The position numbers and the translations under genes are program-made. A stretch of DNA of 64,000 nt from Capniomyces stellatus (taxonomy: Eukaryota > Kickxellomycota > Harpellomycetes > Harpellales > Legeriomycetaceae), in contig LUVW01000007.1 of the NCBI GenBank assembly GCA_001661515.1, positions 925,455 to 989,454 on the forward strand. Direction: 5' to 3'. A model generated the notes under the pieces. The model was not told where the DNA came from. It did not search any database and saw nothing but the letters and a program-made list of their open reading frames with translations. Shown piece by piece: positions 44,601 to 47,740 of this stretch. Positions within the stretch are counted from its first letter, which is position 1, and every line of letters starts with the position of its first letter.

Positions 44601-45340
44601 ACACATTTTATATCGGTGGCGATGGTTTAAGCACGACTGGTATACTAGACAATTCTACTTCTAATCCCCCACTTACCGATGCCACTTGCAACGATAAAAG
44701 TGTCCATCCCACTTTGGAGTCCGATGAAAAAGATGATGATAAGCTCAATGCTGGTCCAACACCAGTTCTAACTTCAACACCGGGTCCAATCCAACCTGTA
44801 CTTAAAGGTTCAGATGCTGGTTTGTGTTCGACTTCAGAGTCTAATCCAGAGTTGAGCCACGAACCAAGGCCTGTTAATGAGAGCTGTTCTAATCTGGATA
44901 CTGGCGATTCCACCAGTCTGAACCAGCCAACCAAGGCGCTTGAACACAACGCAAAGGCCAGCTCAACCTCGAACCTTTATTCCGTTTTGCGAAACAATGA
45001 TAACTTTGGCTCGCCACTCAAGATTACGCACAAAGCTGGTAAACAGAATGAAAACCACCGCTTGGACAACCAAAAAACCGAAAACGAAAGTGCCATGAAC
45101 AAAAACCCAGGCCCAAGCCAAGGTGTGAACGAAACTTTGACTATCGATGATTTACAAAAGCTCGCCAACATCCCTCAGGACTTTGAATCATACAATGATT
45201 GGACTATTGTAGACATTGCATCTATTTCAAAGTACAGGAGAGTTGATGGTCTATTTGAGGCAGAAAAGAGACATCTCAATATCATCCTTTCCATCATTAG
45301 TGGTGGTACTTGGTTTAGTTGCTTGCCTAATGACATCTGA
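20660..45340 (+). CDS. Giant SZT2-like protein (KICSTOR scaffold homologue), 8,226 aa
   Basis: One uninterrupted frame of 24.7 kb. SZT2 in animals is the largest KICSTOR subunit; it holds GATOR1 on the lysosome so that nutrient loss shuts off mTORC1. After a Lys/Arg-rich leader (1-70), residues about 72-510 follow the SZT2 N-terminus: an opening strand-helix block, then a von Willebrand A-like domain with DVSDS (219-223, a MIDAS-type DxSxS) and VVLITDG (421-427). Next comes the segment IGLGLIIQARIHEGF (about 585-600). Further conserved-looking islands lie at about 3,565-3,640 (LVLQFYGLDQPPEKI), 4,790-4,870, 5,440-5,560, 6,455-6,530 and 7,325-7,370, plus the C-terminal end at 8,150-8,226. They are separated by very long Ser/Asn-rich disordered stretches with Asn-Thr and Asp-Gln repeats. 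No intron is needed, unlike most neighbours. The N-terminal assignment is fairly strong; homology of the later islands is weaker. In-frame introns inside the low-complexity parts cannot be excluded. Confidence 0.8.
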   Translation: MDSATQAESSKARKKSKSQGRKNERDKRDRRDRREQKDNKGKEGGGNSVNGNEKKDAKSKKSQMKAKIARTVVLRFPNGGGFSKTEQALWCIDNMFRLRTISDFQKYGLELIDINFRDKKSLHPKRIGTAKRELNEGSVRGNKKIKTEGDEHGLQGAEDAAKGTDERHLAESSKEANEFEESQSSFAFEEIKFKGAIVYTQDTTFYIVEEKYRMVFILDVSDSMYVLDVESGRPLLDISLETLEKSLNGMVQPYTLHSHIGLKPFNCEPVICASIIAYYPVERNEKEYGISYESSAKAGGSVGSEGEFRNKEGEIPYYRTLVHAEYISIGGVGQVMEKVTRNLHQFKQEIHERKRKTREKRDNDMELSDVNTNDDYEVSKASGEGWNSGKSGGVPVSPIAECLQLAQYFLELLPSYYAGGVVLITDGVLESNIGVRKVFDSIGWFVETDTQLVIIQVGASGGFNPAVSLGNVADNELLRFVAESFSGKFMYVTDCPDFVISGDINFYHDQLLIKAVKLRNMVAKNQHQQIHTGLPRLGDIPRERLNAQPGLPRRNLNNWATAFPWDESSVSPEVETVNARYLDYQMPIGLGLIIQARIHEGFVLADVKVQPISQRLDAGSGGIGSELLVGEQVQVTLKLNWLANVTIVYRIVSTHIIKKAGGQFVDGDKSKLRGTMLRSQAFQNLVKINIRSYKLFTLQFLESSPEDDRDNAMSKKARLIHIFLKSMVEKDERLRALYSPAMFPITSVAERQLELGRGSKKQPRWELIANKLEGHKRRIYKLLVSWVHLGGVQGSYKQTSGSQRSSTYLLSSRLVEMCIPNLTFKMMNQFAADVFEEFENTVLYSTDSSGGVAKQEGGNEDEVGALDQSSAGAEYKDLKGKSETEPYKNGSKRSPQNLTFIPLGDSPQLAIAFLPDEIGLYFGSPTFVVMQWEFLTNWSIRTTLSLFNGGVFSNRMVSRSLLNSIINFFPVKTLGKYVSQPMYRLPTASQCGLETVHEENGPIGDIKMSTDELIRSIHLSQKSSFDETGICLIKMDRPIHLLLSPLSIGAAFRRKLMDNIEAANSLKVSTGLHLRSSSWEWRYMAVKKDEKPGENTGKNQESVYVQSEYDQIEITQTLYRVAVEVCLNRLQLGYSIFSASLGSILASEKDARLSPSLFTDKKEDVIDGCDCTIFNEQSRNFNVTFYSEFPGEDDKTILTSCRYTVLIDLERSCVRTEVCIEPFSYSFMRNVLEEDVSIQVPIASFQQILQPNRKSEFLPPQIPGFLHPTSMFAPVSMLPMSRFQLRLISLPKIESLPRANMKYKRKNTRKLIEQEKNKLDLLARHLKLEGNGIDYPERYYSEYHKSAYSNVEGKGLEMPPPQNNEAKLRIKGHTSRGLAARGRRLSSASGQGGFITFPVNKQASSRVDTKERTDVYFSNHATQSRRQSVDGSVVVDDMDVDNGGKDEMVVAAGPSDAYSASRHRESSSRKRVISSPSKVLINKIAEKRSTFVAFDQHLYNPMSNSNTNSNSNTNSNSNFNPNSNPNSVSNLIISSKHNSHPNSVSSVNAGYDAGSGANSEYNHKVNDKPTNTELLKCSLSPNNVSNTNTNTNTNTNTNTNTNTNTNTNTSTNTNTNSDIDSISIAGTSDVESIITDEMGRHPVHKRKKDVRLANMAETEFDTRLVVEKATYIIEKSDLMDPAAKVSNFDGSDLNPLAHYKEYERNPLISQLLESVQTSEPGRQKVTFKPESDTATKASKQSEDASLKNAEISLLDLAYDLDASGDFASVAFRIFLEYSLFSYSDAFVVLREKFYQLQFSGRIMNQLLKFDKGVRISSSSPSQLVNNPVIDKWFVKRLSNNRSFLLITFPDITTCTSTKRFSTSNGELDSENGGLAGPSNVNRGFRMSGGNNMSRDGEAFDENARYSTRESAKDDALESKSDIYTNSIGTSSIKDALQMNIDSANVAKHTGAARGAEPASKSLDQYSQNYTITFECSIETEHLRRQRLISIDTGVKGSLGAELRMVNVDVPKPFLGKNSGLSSSEHADGVGADLPSLKSGANLDAGARLGKGSGSLGSLEGGKQEEQGLINDIGYAFSGSVANSIKCPMFSKEADSELGYLEILYKRSHAQSLFLAQLKGRKVSKTDMSIALDSGIFETKLLRIDLTTLLYGLDNSRQVRYGGDPELISASIEQDHSNVNTRFYKSLLVYFHPLDLFSQEGSGDQEYQVDQEYQVDQGYRLDQECQIDQGDQGEMSKDPVVANFNSFCGKLFYCHPRNSSNWSTKQMVEYALNPLYAKLKYQIELSGEALEFENKELGITDVANYKKTWLVETGPLPLSVNSALENAGIRWRLKDYKLDSHKKVNIFLLIDCMCLSDEVSGNINEFAERKGTNASFSSIDSLRQTSGFKGNSFKSANSLVINSLPLLQAKQVGDMCSAIENFLYHQTLYSLHDAAVESESLLDTVWSTVAIANKLKVPELVTQFGNFMVRRFDLNLRKVISLIDNDKSTNRNTGPHTAKGPSTIRPQNGNFSAVAETAADDSGINIGDEVGDDNDSSDSEDDECDFSLGRKDSDIVSAEGQRLQKGFDIFIKEFVKKDLLVGEIKVIGKYFRVDISKAVKDSFKKVSKYKYNNNDMDDLDKDLIRINKWDSSSSYREDVRVKGKSYRISVPTINDKNPRAWLLMKVNKAKHTISLATHYYFEGYDAPVWFQNKVFRVVRNRIGLALKLTTTRLLLEKLANTHICSSLILPLHPAGTLATESGVSTASTASTTKFGSIAASGYISGSTVDVGLFSNGKGKYTELSGGIITATCLDSAKEPVDLFEYEEFEGHQIDGARVGDMGQLAVDENELTGSIDKVEDLDSKVKSDDFEVWSDGAIKRSEMVDILQGNVIDKGGYYGCSEKFSAAFPVHPRINSSTALQVIGTTGLSNNRIDNRENHFVFRYDNTVFYAKLSAQELPEFSELKLPRNDAASSAGSTTRQLPNEHRPKSLFAQSSSPIKLVQKKTLNSSEVQTSDLAERNYGSVYCKSNSGSRNFARSVSSDIMDVSSRIDRAGFGNYGTNEEGIPEVGFNAHSLAGVNSGIEIARNGQDIVSGKAAGHGGEAAPRTEHFSNKSESFTRQLPRLDEIDYLHEDQRERINGTQSVGNDSRGRARRASRNQEAYVHNNSADAAGEYGSVNPVLKDECLEIKIGLSSVFSYPSSSKLHKIVGGRERSKSNAADKFSSSLLYLTRSDGAIGNTSNSYESKSIAKSKPFKSAPVQTSRLGPKISNFLYQTQSQDRAGRKQVVPEFDDFEFDLLSDVIIENEDGLANSNNVVCEDKASKKHTGDLVNYKFANSDGVPKVDSSECQKFRSLPGTAQIVSPSLNRPRNLPKIATSVSNQLQANKSRYGSLKHSEISRFASSVGEDSRIPKLLQRSSETYGPAHSNSAEASFSLDFSRRKTFPASITSSSYVGRQVVRPTGEPSLRSVQTSSDNNEPGMSLVSPGLVLNRVPSLKNSDLVDSSSYNTNKEYASSLLNNRSNLSTQNGVSGYEIDDNKSLSYARGSVELRPSNSLAQMADRQLSLAKSSLGSAQPQTHYRSQQSSKHYLVLQFYGLDQPPEKITHDLVEFISERLACYAVLPVLCLHLERNSRMSNEDLDFIFNIKNKPVTIYLPVPKFAHYDSHATRKAINKRMKSLNLFRGKTKGANDEPLCGKSSISFDETPMGSTGLIQLLKTNMGRLISPFLIHSQNSVRNLVGANLEKYYLPCLKQNLPKKQFAGVSEVADSDKGKDLRHTGPRPSTGFDDKIHTLSINGSSPRSSLLDDQDAGFLGASQAGLSEEDLILLTNYVYLYNCHPSRAPPAEKADIGHGIASLQMAPLDDNYNIVWDVLYPKEPANCANDTPNVDCARSVLSSEAGFGGEGYTDTDSDPEADDEFYNRLELDPRGDTVEILEQIRSVSRVLESYKTQIGSLCKSQKDSYVLQELKPSSSTNSSSTSSSNPTPNSKAIPEIKSNSNLRNKPKSKPKPVSKQYKGRDKHTEGGGVTESELGLRLSKVQSPDSDVFSGLGIDGCKVEQHSSSSSKLTGLEYHDESGTESELSSAKQMTMVGFTVWGVGHINLDSLLRRIIRVYWESVCELVMESYFSIILKTVQIKTLMAKRRQAEIQDLVSFLGMQNIGSIPATEMRFIKMGNDVARLATAVKDIIRHSCAQLDPHLSLTDIVAKDNLVDNDDSKALKSRAKRRQDVLKKLGGVELHDLNKQNKEALNILSKASQVAMISGVFSYASSSQLNGNGTAAEMDLGHGTLGHNPVYKMPSSLVSFGNRQSVGPSAGIAAENDKLKTASPLGATNQKLNDAKSIHALKFNDISNRHKSAGWLKNIDSMRQESVVRPSNSPDVKASPLVPSAASSFSRLRNSRTVSTINSISEQYISTTNNRNEGVVDAVNNRTGFALPFSSTNDFAQSGVAGKGQNSSQPRVAASVMPSPDRHEGHGNKCADNKVSDTKQSRTGAALNASNSSSLNENINFLGKSYLSLKHVNRGRKSSLKQLVGAGAGVGAGVGVENDTVLAVENDSEPVLKSRDVAGSDLVANASYLFSGVGRNGNRATEPNQAANNTNTNANINTSIIQNNYLFGSDSTSQKQTPKIKSKYSSSSKLQNLSKYPKNHSKSSANILSSRAANITGPEPVSNSILSANPVHSLYKQDVQNAVSSKYESLDMHHHSSRIPSLNDEHINESLTKYPYPELVGMSALDTHIHETVYLYSNAEKVSNQPNSSNPPSAKIEARPSKSVQLSGGQHHDSLAKSGGVPLSYYGDPVMSCKNILCKPVLRHVFVFIQVFGERVNLIGYNVSSEYWSLLSTAIEERLKVEQLRYELGRLVAHYEYGIFEGVRVLQNMLFGLNCYLDRTGVTWMDTNFSRDLVNHYDESYKVQVGNQISYLKPEIVEFYSELDKSTTGSAIGVDSVLPIDLDSYKITSNVQKSDAGRTDGILGLESGSRVLSAQRQKPATVSTDTDVLKTRREKDVVEKKLNVELNQKVLKMYLKWARQMLYVDYTVPYKETRNINYVFEMASRIFRAYDSRLQLVVWHNKLNQIADNWYKMCSKKRTDKPMQVKKRLGGNMIESDDGQSSYPKHLGTSQATELGGELSGLGPVAVDNSDLPLSLPSNEPRSEVLTSEIYELLNKSRILHSVNAAIPITTCLQPPSYTIKSINRHFVVISRMLKNFAEEYMAYLRSVGMIEVHRIERKIDAEEALELLAIPAWVKNKILNGSLPYDDSADEKLRFSTEIRGNSHSSYGVDKKYHGYNGEALCGKNKVKSKSVGVVSLDNKAGGYSKLPRDARSTLNVKRSQSQDGLHSSDIKGSSGPSSASASVANASTRTDANRIDSSIAANKMRAKKNRVRVKKYKRSSSDGGNLKSESSSSDSTNTGNSVNDYAGDSLSGSTTGESDSGSEDGIKDCEETDSYSDNKRRNPKSMMGMLESLSVFDMFLTVTTSQTFLLVNVRTEPNSMNLIMNVVTRHLSILATTVPGYNKSPVSPAALKLMTFEIGQLKKLLQIKSFTYDIQLRYLSELSRMVIARPFSSTNKRGNDSDSLETEPSLHNELDDGDYDYGNLSDDSYFKTRADYDTNAPLSTSLSSYYSSSDTYPHKSRNKKAKKYSSVSNNGLNGYKGNNKNRAIPVAEKIGLKVDMMAAMKQLSKQPHYSIRYSTHRLTKTKFPLIDSTKYGDEFCESCLSNFNVQGKHSGTGFYSDTAVSMTNSEFRAGDRGEGDLGGSSDLRGAKARTSSNSVYNRDSSSYFLNTNSNLNVRDSSKAYKHTHAHKHSFNSNQTNSVHSSEINGLSQPQHNPKPSTRTLGGQYRLTHKQGKMKFSKEIVDFMLDNSQNYGLSSSGLVKSSLGVVYRSYLGCENINRLNASAPKKYSSGLYIPSINTTSESGSNINANTNTDFYYNSNYNNNVNGYSNDFNNLLNSKSLSTQPLEDGSLLSNRVNSSYLLNQDGSKSKMSLFLVSCSCYYCNSTTAARVAKRNKAKSSAVSPLANQINDLDMANSDELEISNANGADSDGLEIIVDSDSPVCGGYVSGYSLRDTCHSQFQTKGRNRNKHEVSNSRKGRDAKLSAFNSEPQSQPQILNQKRVYDKDISGGMYGRRLCDSCAKGAEIDQRANTQSGYNLECYGIVDLDPISTQWVESTRKSTTDNNFISKNEPIVLNQNYYDSKAKSWALHDAVVNYHSDYHSSDSQSNPAQGSRLNANNYPNAYKSQKPDIDPAHFPYFDNANTKSGTDVAALGTKDGQYRANDGCSLVSVPGILTNKFTAGNSGNFFGSKGSKEGVQFSVNSKVRFGSRAAVDSNRFASSKNGFIEPGKPISGEGQPGGISRSARADVRTVGGRGVGMFGSQTKDSDNAAISTNYLKHQQIISSGLQAIFRPNSAVKPEARNGGLVKSDGVGARGFAGNLANNSAAIDGGEQAHPGIGLHGSSNANANNNGFGGTTEADDDGDSDMVWVDMFDWQIKGAEWVRDTALVLDLTNPTSTNVDLNIEFKNWSNALISDTLYKAQSDYLRERNWSKVYKNIAYPKPLNSTLAAKTKSSGSLKQVQIDSLPVIEFLETMPELILASSESESFKSFLSLQLPVTTIISSLIEHHKSMFVANYVNGVTLANESRLVKDTKVTPFSNTSSKRGLKHKLNTKPKPLHKPVSNKLVSVYNSKNSPTLKMLGRSRRELSVSSGHNNHSRNPSNASAQLQRSLVGISIDRNIDESDKAEAQMKPVYHKNGLLGVGGGVEVKPNSSTLFNWANLSPLIPNFQALSHSSSVMQQLTTENASFNSRIVSQDEDRFSTKNRMAGDADRGALKTRLDKHGLVVRDMDDNEHPVLSDGDASENDLYSDSSSDIAGNGSRNMGLDPGHSSGKSPYARPKNKFLIENHKLVGNSYSKASNRQGSGFESRQRRVRHGSADFRTSGSNLDPIFNSGVKLGHAKHKSMNGGNSSINDLPGQTKRRSVSCANNEYSRVKVPDLRVKISAKRKQRAVNVVSPWICKSHYKSNKTKRKSGSQSEDSTAYKSGGDGIQPGSKFRFKNPAHGSIDLTSKILSTPNFAISPVLPSYHTAYAEFNSKSSLAKADATNNNFGSNRLMNAFSNNNVQSRIGSYNSFVGDSKLTQPSSFSYSNMEYLAANLLNTNKNTNTAHIPLEPSNHHLRRHRASQSVNNAVSFMARSSNLSLVSGIDSNETDQSNSIAKTGFSKCIDKKPRSKCRSKTQKLKTLAGSSLSYTNKSNAWPQKSKYNTELRTMVELAPGTLLTLFPFSTDSQEIMIKNKNFDGFFNGCDLVYQHCAFRDMLKAHGEQCKAGFRSNSNSSNSSENDNSSEYFDQLTTGWLDSRVELTNWCCNPSFARLVLLNPYSPDFMVVIWLCRPQLKLAPKHGKNAKLSHNEQHYQSTGHRNADFQHQDHKKRSSPNKYNPEKPESFSQPTHGSWSNSGGFGSKELAKSDLASTSKNSQYKPEKPLGSFQSIYKNSFEAKRSKLGSLHVNTDLKFKYHLNNELNMKSPNLSYNWLSSMLNFKLSLYKTPWLNPHENGHLSQLYRTRNTGYSLADNSYNANNADSVLRTIKDNNLSSDIAFNNVAYNNTNALTTKGLAGNTIYGNAVSRGLKNSGFALSGVKTGKLQADNQTRGADNSTQINNLGNELQFSNNFGLGSVNDEMIMYSDLALLRDDPAFDSVTSDSDSSGIYNTQSHDTDAGTDVGSKLSSGIEPNTSRKGSNALGFKLSSADSSDNNSDTDPDSASDFGSDSGRTSGASSSYYSGASPVLNSEMTHKAESYENSDAIQLVRNLSLRVSLETRNELNSLPSSTRNARNKSPGSSNREAIDNALNSSVSSLQTVKSIKIQNSGSPVSQHSPNPTNLSNTIPDSTPSPLSNSNTSSAQPIDHDTASPESPKKLNPKNLKLNLNASNKALVHRHLQYTPSRIHSAPLLPITTISNHGESTADEFQNYTEIISLIKPNKHEASGTSPNFSNEPANNPHASSSNTFYIGGDGLSTTGILDNSTSNPPLTDATCNDKSVHPTLESDEKDDDKLNAGPTPVLTSTPGPIQPVLKGSDAGLCSTSESNPELSHEPRPVNESCSNLDTGDSTSLNQPTKALEHNAKASSTSNLYSVLRNNDNFGSPLKITHKAGKQNENHRLDNQKTENESAMNKNPGPSQGVNETLTIDDLQKLANIPQDFESYNDWTIVDIASISKYRRVDGLFEAEKRHLNIILSIISGGTWFSCLPNDI
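25415..25504 (+). repeat. Coding Asn-Thr microsatellite
   Basis: 90 bp of AAC/AAT-ACA/ACC/ACG hexamers encoding an Asn-Thr dipeptide tract (residues 1586-1615 of the SZT2-like protein), with one Ser replacement. Synonymous differences between units suggest it is old enough to have drifted while the amino acids were kept. A second Asn/Ser run lies just upstream at about 25170-25240. Confidence 0.9.
27266..27355 (+). repeat. Coding 18-bp tandem repeat, 5 units
   Basis: Five 18-bp units starting GATCAAG at 27266, 27284, 27302, 27320 and 27338. They encode DQEYQV, DQEYQV, DQGYRL, DQECQI and DQGDQG (residues 2203-2232). The first two units are identical and the later ones progressively diverged, indicating recent duplication at the 5' side. 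The tract adds an acidic hexapeptide ladder between structured segments. Confidence 0.9.
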
Positions 45341-45613
45341 TAAAAACTATTTCCATTTCCGTTTCCGTTTGCATTTGCATTTTTTTTATTAATGCACCAA
45401 TTACTTTATTTTTATCTTCTTGATTTCTACACTCTTCTTTCCTTTCTTTTTATTTATATTGATATTTCGTTACTATTACTTTTTTTTTAAAAATAATAAA
45501 AAATTCATAATTAAAATAAAGCCAAAGCCAAAACCAAAACCAAAGCCAAAACCAAGCTCATTTGCAATGCTTGATCGGTTTAGAATTTCCCAGTCAAATG
45601 GGACAGGATATGT
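45341..45613. other. Short convergent intergenic region
   Basis: Between the stop of the SZT2-like gene and the stop of the secreted-protein gene (tail to tail). It carries TTTCC(G/A)-type hexamer runs (45345-45380) and a GCCAAA/ACCAAA tract (45518-45556). It probably serves both 3' ends. Confidence 0.6.
45518..45556. repeat. (ACCAAA/GCCAAA)n tract
   Basis: Six-base units AAAGCC/AAACC in tandem on the + strand, just beyond the stop codon of the secreted-protein gene. Confidence 0.85.
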
Positions 45614-46210
45614 TTATGCGGCCCCCTCTTGCTCGCTGTTGACTCGGATCGGCGAGAAAATAACAAACGCACAACCTCTCTTGACGGGCTTATTAAATTC
45701 ATTTCTTTCAATTTCTAGGTATTGATAGTTGACATGGTACTGGTCAGCAGATATACACAGTCTTACTCCGATAAAGTACTTTTCACCTGAAATAGGCCTT
45801 GAGTGATAGAAAAAATTGTTCAAATGATTGTAAATAGGATACGAGCACCTATATCCATTTCTTGAGTTGTCAATTCTATTTCCTGTAGTGTCCCAAACCA
45901 CGCCTTTGGTGGTTTCAGTCAATTCGTCACTGCAGTCCTCCTTTATAACAGCCAATTTGCCATAACTCCCGTCAAGACCCAGCTCATTCGAAAATCCTAT
46001 CTTTGCGTATCCCAGGATACTTTTGTCTTTGTGAAACGGCGAAAGTCCCTCAATAGCCTTCAACAGAAGTGATCCGCTGTTGTAGTAAGGGTAATCAACT
46101 GATATCTTTTTGGACTTTGAAAGCTCCAGTATATCGTCATACGCAAGTGTTTGCATTGCAAGAAATGATGCCGACATAAGAATAATAGCTGAGCTGGTTA
46201 TTTTAAACAT
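45614..46210 (-). CDS. Small secreted protein, lineage-specific
   Basis: 198 residues with no visible intron. The first 23 residues form a classic signal peptide (hydrophobic core SSAIILMSASFLAM, likely cleavage after LA before YDD). The mature part has four cysteines (EDCSD, YRCSY, RLCIS, RGCAF), suggesting two disulfides, and no transmembrane segment or ER-retention tail. Composition is ordinary, with Tyr/Asn/Ser. No domain is recognised. It could be an extracellular or cell-wall protein, or a host/substrate-directed secreted protein; this is inferred only from the signal peptide and cysteines. It is convergent with the SZT2-like gene, stop codons 273 bp apart. Confidence 0.7.
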   Translation of the reverse strand: MFKITSSAIILMSASFLAMQTLAYDDILELSKSKKISVDYPYYNSGSLLLKAIEGLSPFHKDKSILGYAKIGFSNELGLDGSYGKLAVIKEDCSDELTETTKGVVWDTTGNRIDNSRNGYRCSYPIYNHLNNFFYHSRPISGEKYFIGVRLCISADQYHVNYQYLEIERNEFNKPVKRGCAFVIFSPIRVNSEQEGAA

Positions 46211-47740
46211 TGTTTTTATATTGCTGGATTTCCAATGTGATTTCGTTGTGTATTTTTTTTTGTAAAACTTTTAGTTTGGTTTGGCTCGAGTATTTATTGA
46301 AAAATAAATCAGTTTCAAGCGAATTTATACCTTAAAAGACATTCCGATAATACGTATATTTCTATATATATATATATCCCAAAAGTCGACTTGTCCATTC
46401 CCTACTCTTGCTCTTACTACTTTACAGTAGCAAAGCATCAATTCCTTCCTGCTCGACTTTCTGAATCCTAAAAGGCGATAGTGCCATCCAACTATATCCG
46501 GTTAAATTATTAAACTCTTATAAACTACACTTCTTGAATCGATTACAGCACCATTTCACTATATCACTAACGATACACTGTTTTCTACCAACAAACATGA
46601 TTTTTTATAAATCTGACATTTAAAATCCAGGTTATATTAGATGTTCTTGTATCATCCTTAAATGGATACATGTATCCATCTAACCGGTTTTGTCTAGATA
46701 TATTGGGTCAAAACTAATTCTAGATTCCCTTTTTCACTCCGTAAATTCCCGCAAGCAATACGGTTTGTTCATCAAGGAAAGTCCGACGTTTAGAAAAATG
46801 TCACTGGAATATTACTAATTCTATAAATCAAATAATCTTACACCCTAACCCTAATACTTTGCTATTTCAATAAATATATGAATATATATACTTTGCCGCT
46901 GTGCCGCAAACAAAGGTGGAAAAATAAAAATGAATGAATAATGGGGCAACAGTTTGATTCTCAACTGATGTAATGGCGTAAGAAAATCGGGGTTTCATAT
47001 CCAAGCAATATATTACACATATTTGCTTTGAAAAGAATAAGGTCCAAACGTATTTATATAAAGTGTGTATGCTTTAGTCACACATGGCTATCCCGGTTTA
47101 ATTTAACGATGTACCAACGGTGCGCCGAAATGAAAATCTGTCCAAGATTGCCTGTATCGTTGCCAACACTATTGTCACACTCGCATTATCAATAGGATGA
47201 CTCTTGCTATTTGGTCTGCAACATTTTTCTTTTTTTTGGCTATACATTTTGTGCTTTGAAAATGTTTAATAGAAAATGTCGCTTTGAAAAAAAAAAACAA
47301 ACTCCCCCCCCTCACTACAATACATAAATGGCCCACTTGGTGTAACCTTCAAAAAAAAAGGAAAGGAAAAAAAACGCCAAAAATTTGCCAATGTTAGCTC
47401 TAGTTAAAACAACAAAACCGCAGTCAAAAGTTGCTTTGAAACACTTGAATAACCGAACAATTTCACTTTTCTGCTTTGTTTCCATATAAATTTCAGTTTC
47501 TGTAATATCATTCTGGATTCAACACATTCCAAAAACACTTACACACACCCTGACCCACTTGATTCTACAAGGCCATACCCCCTGTGAGTTTATACCAATT
47601 TAACATAGCTCAGAGCAACCGATAGCCGAAAGAAACAACAATAAACAACAACAATAAACAACAAACAAATCCTTGGGACAAAAGCGAATTGCAATAAGAT
47701 TTACACAAAAGGAACAACAATAAAAAACAGCGATAGCAAA
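46211..47740. other. Intergenic, divergent promoter region
   Basis: About 1.5 kb between two divergently transcribed genes. It holds TA repeats (46358-46375), a short telomere-like CCCTAACCCTAA (46843-46854), and near its right end an A/C-rich leader with repeated AACAACAATAA units (about 47630-47720), probably the 5' UTR of the next gene. No gene seen. Confidence 0.5.
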
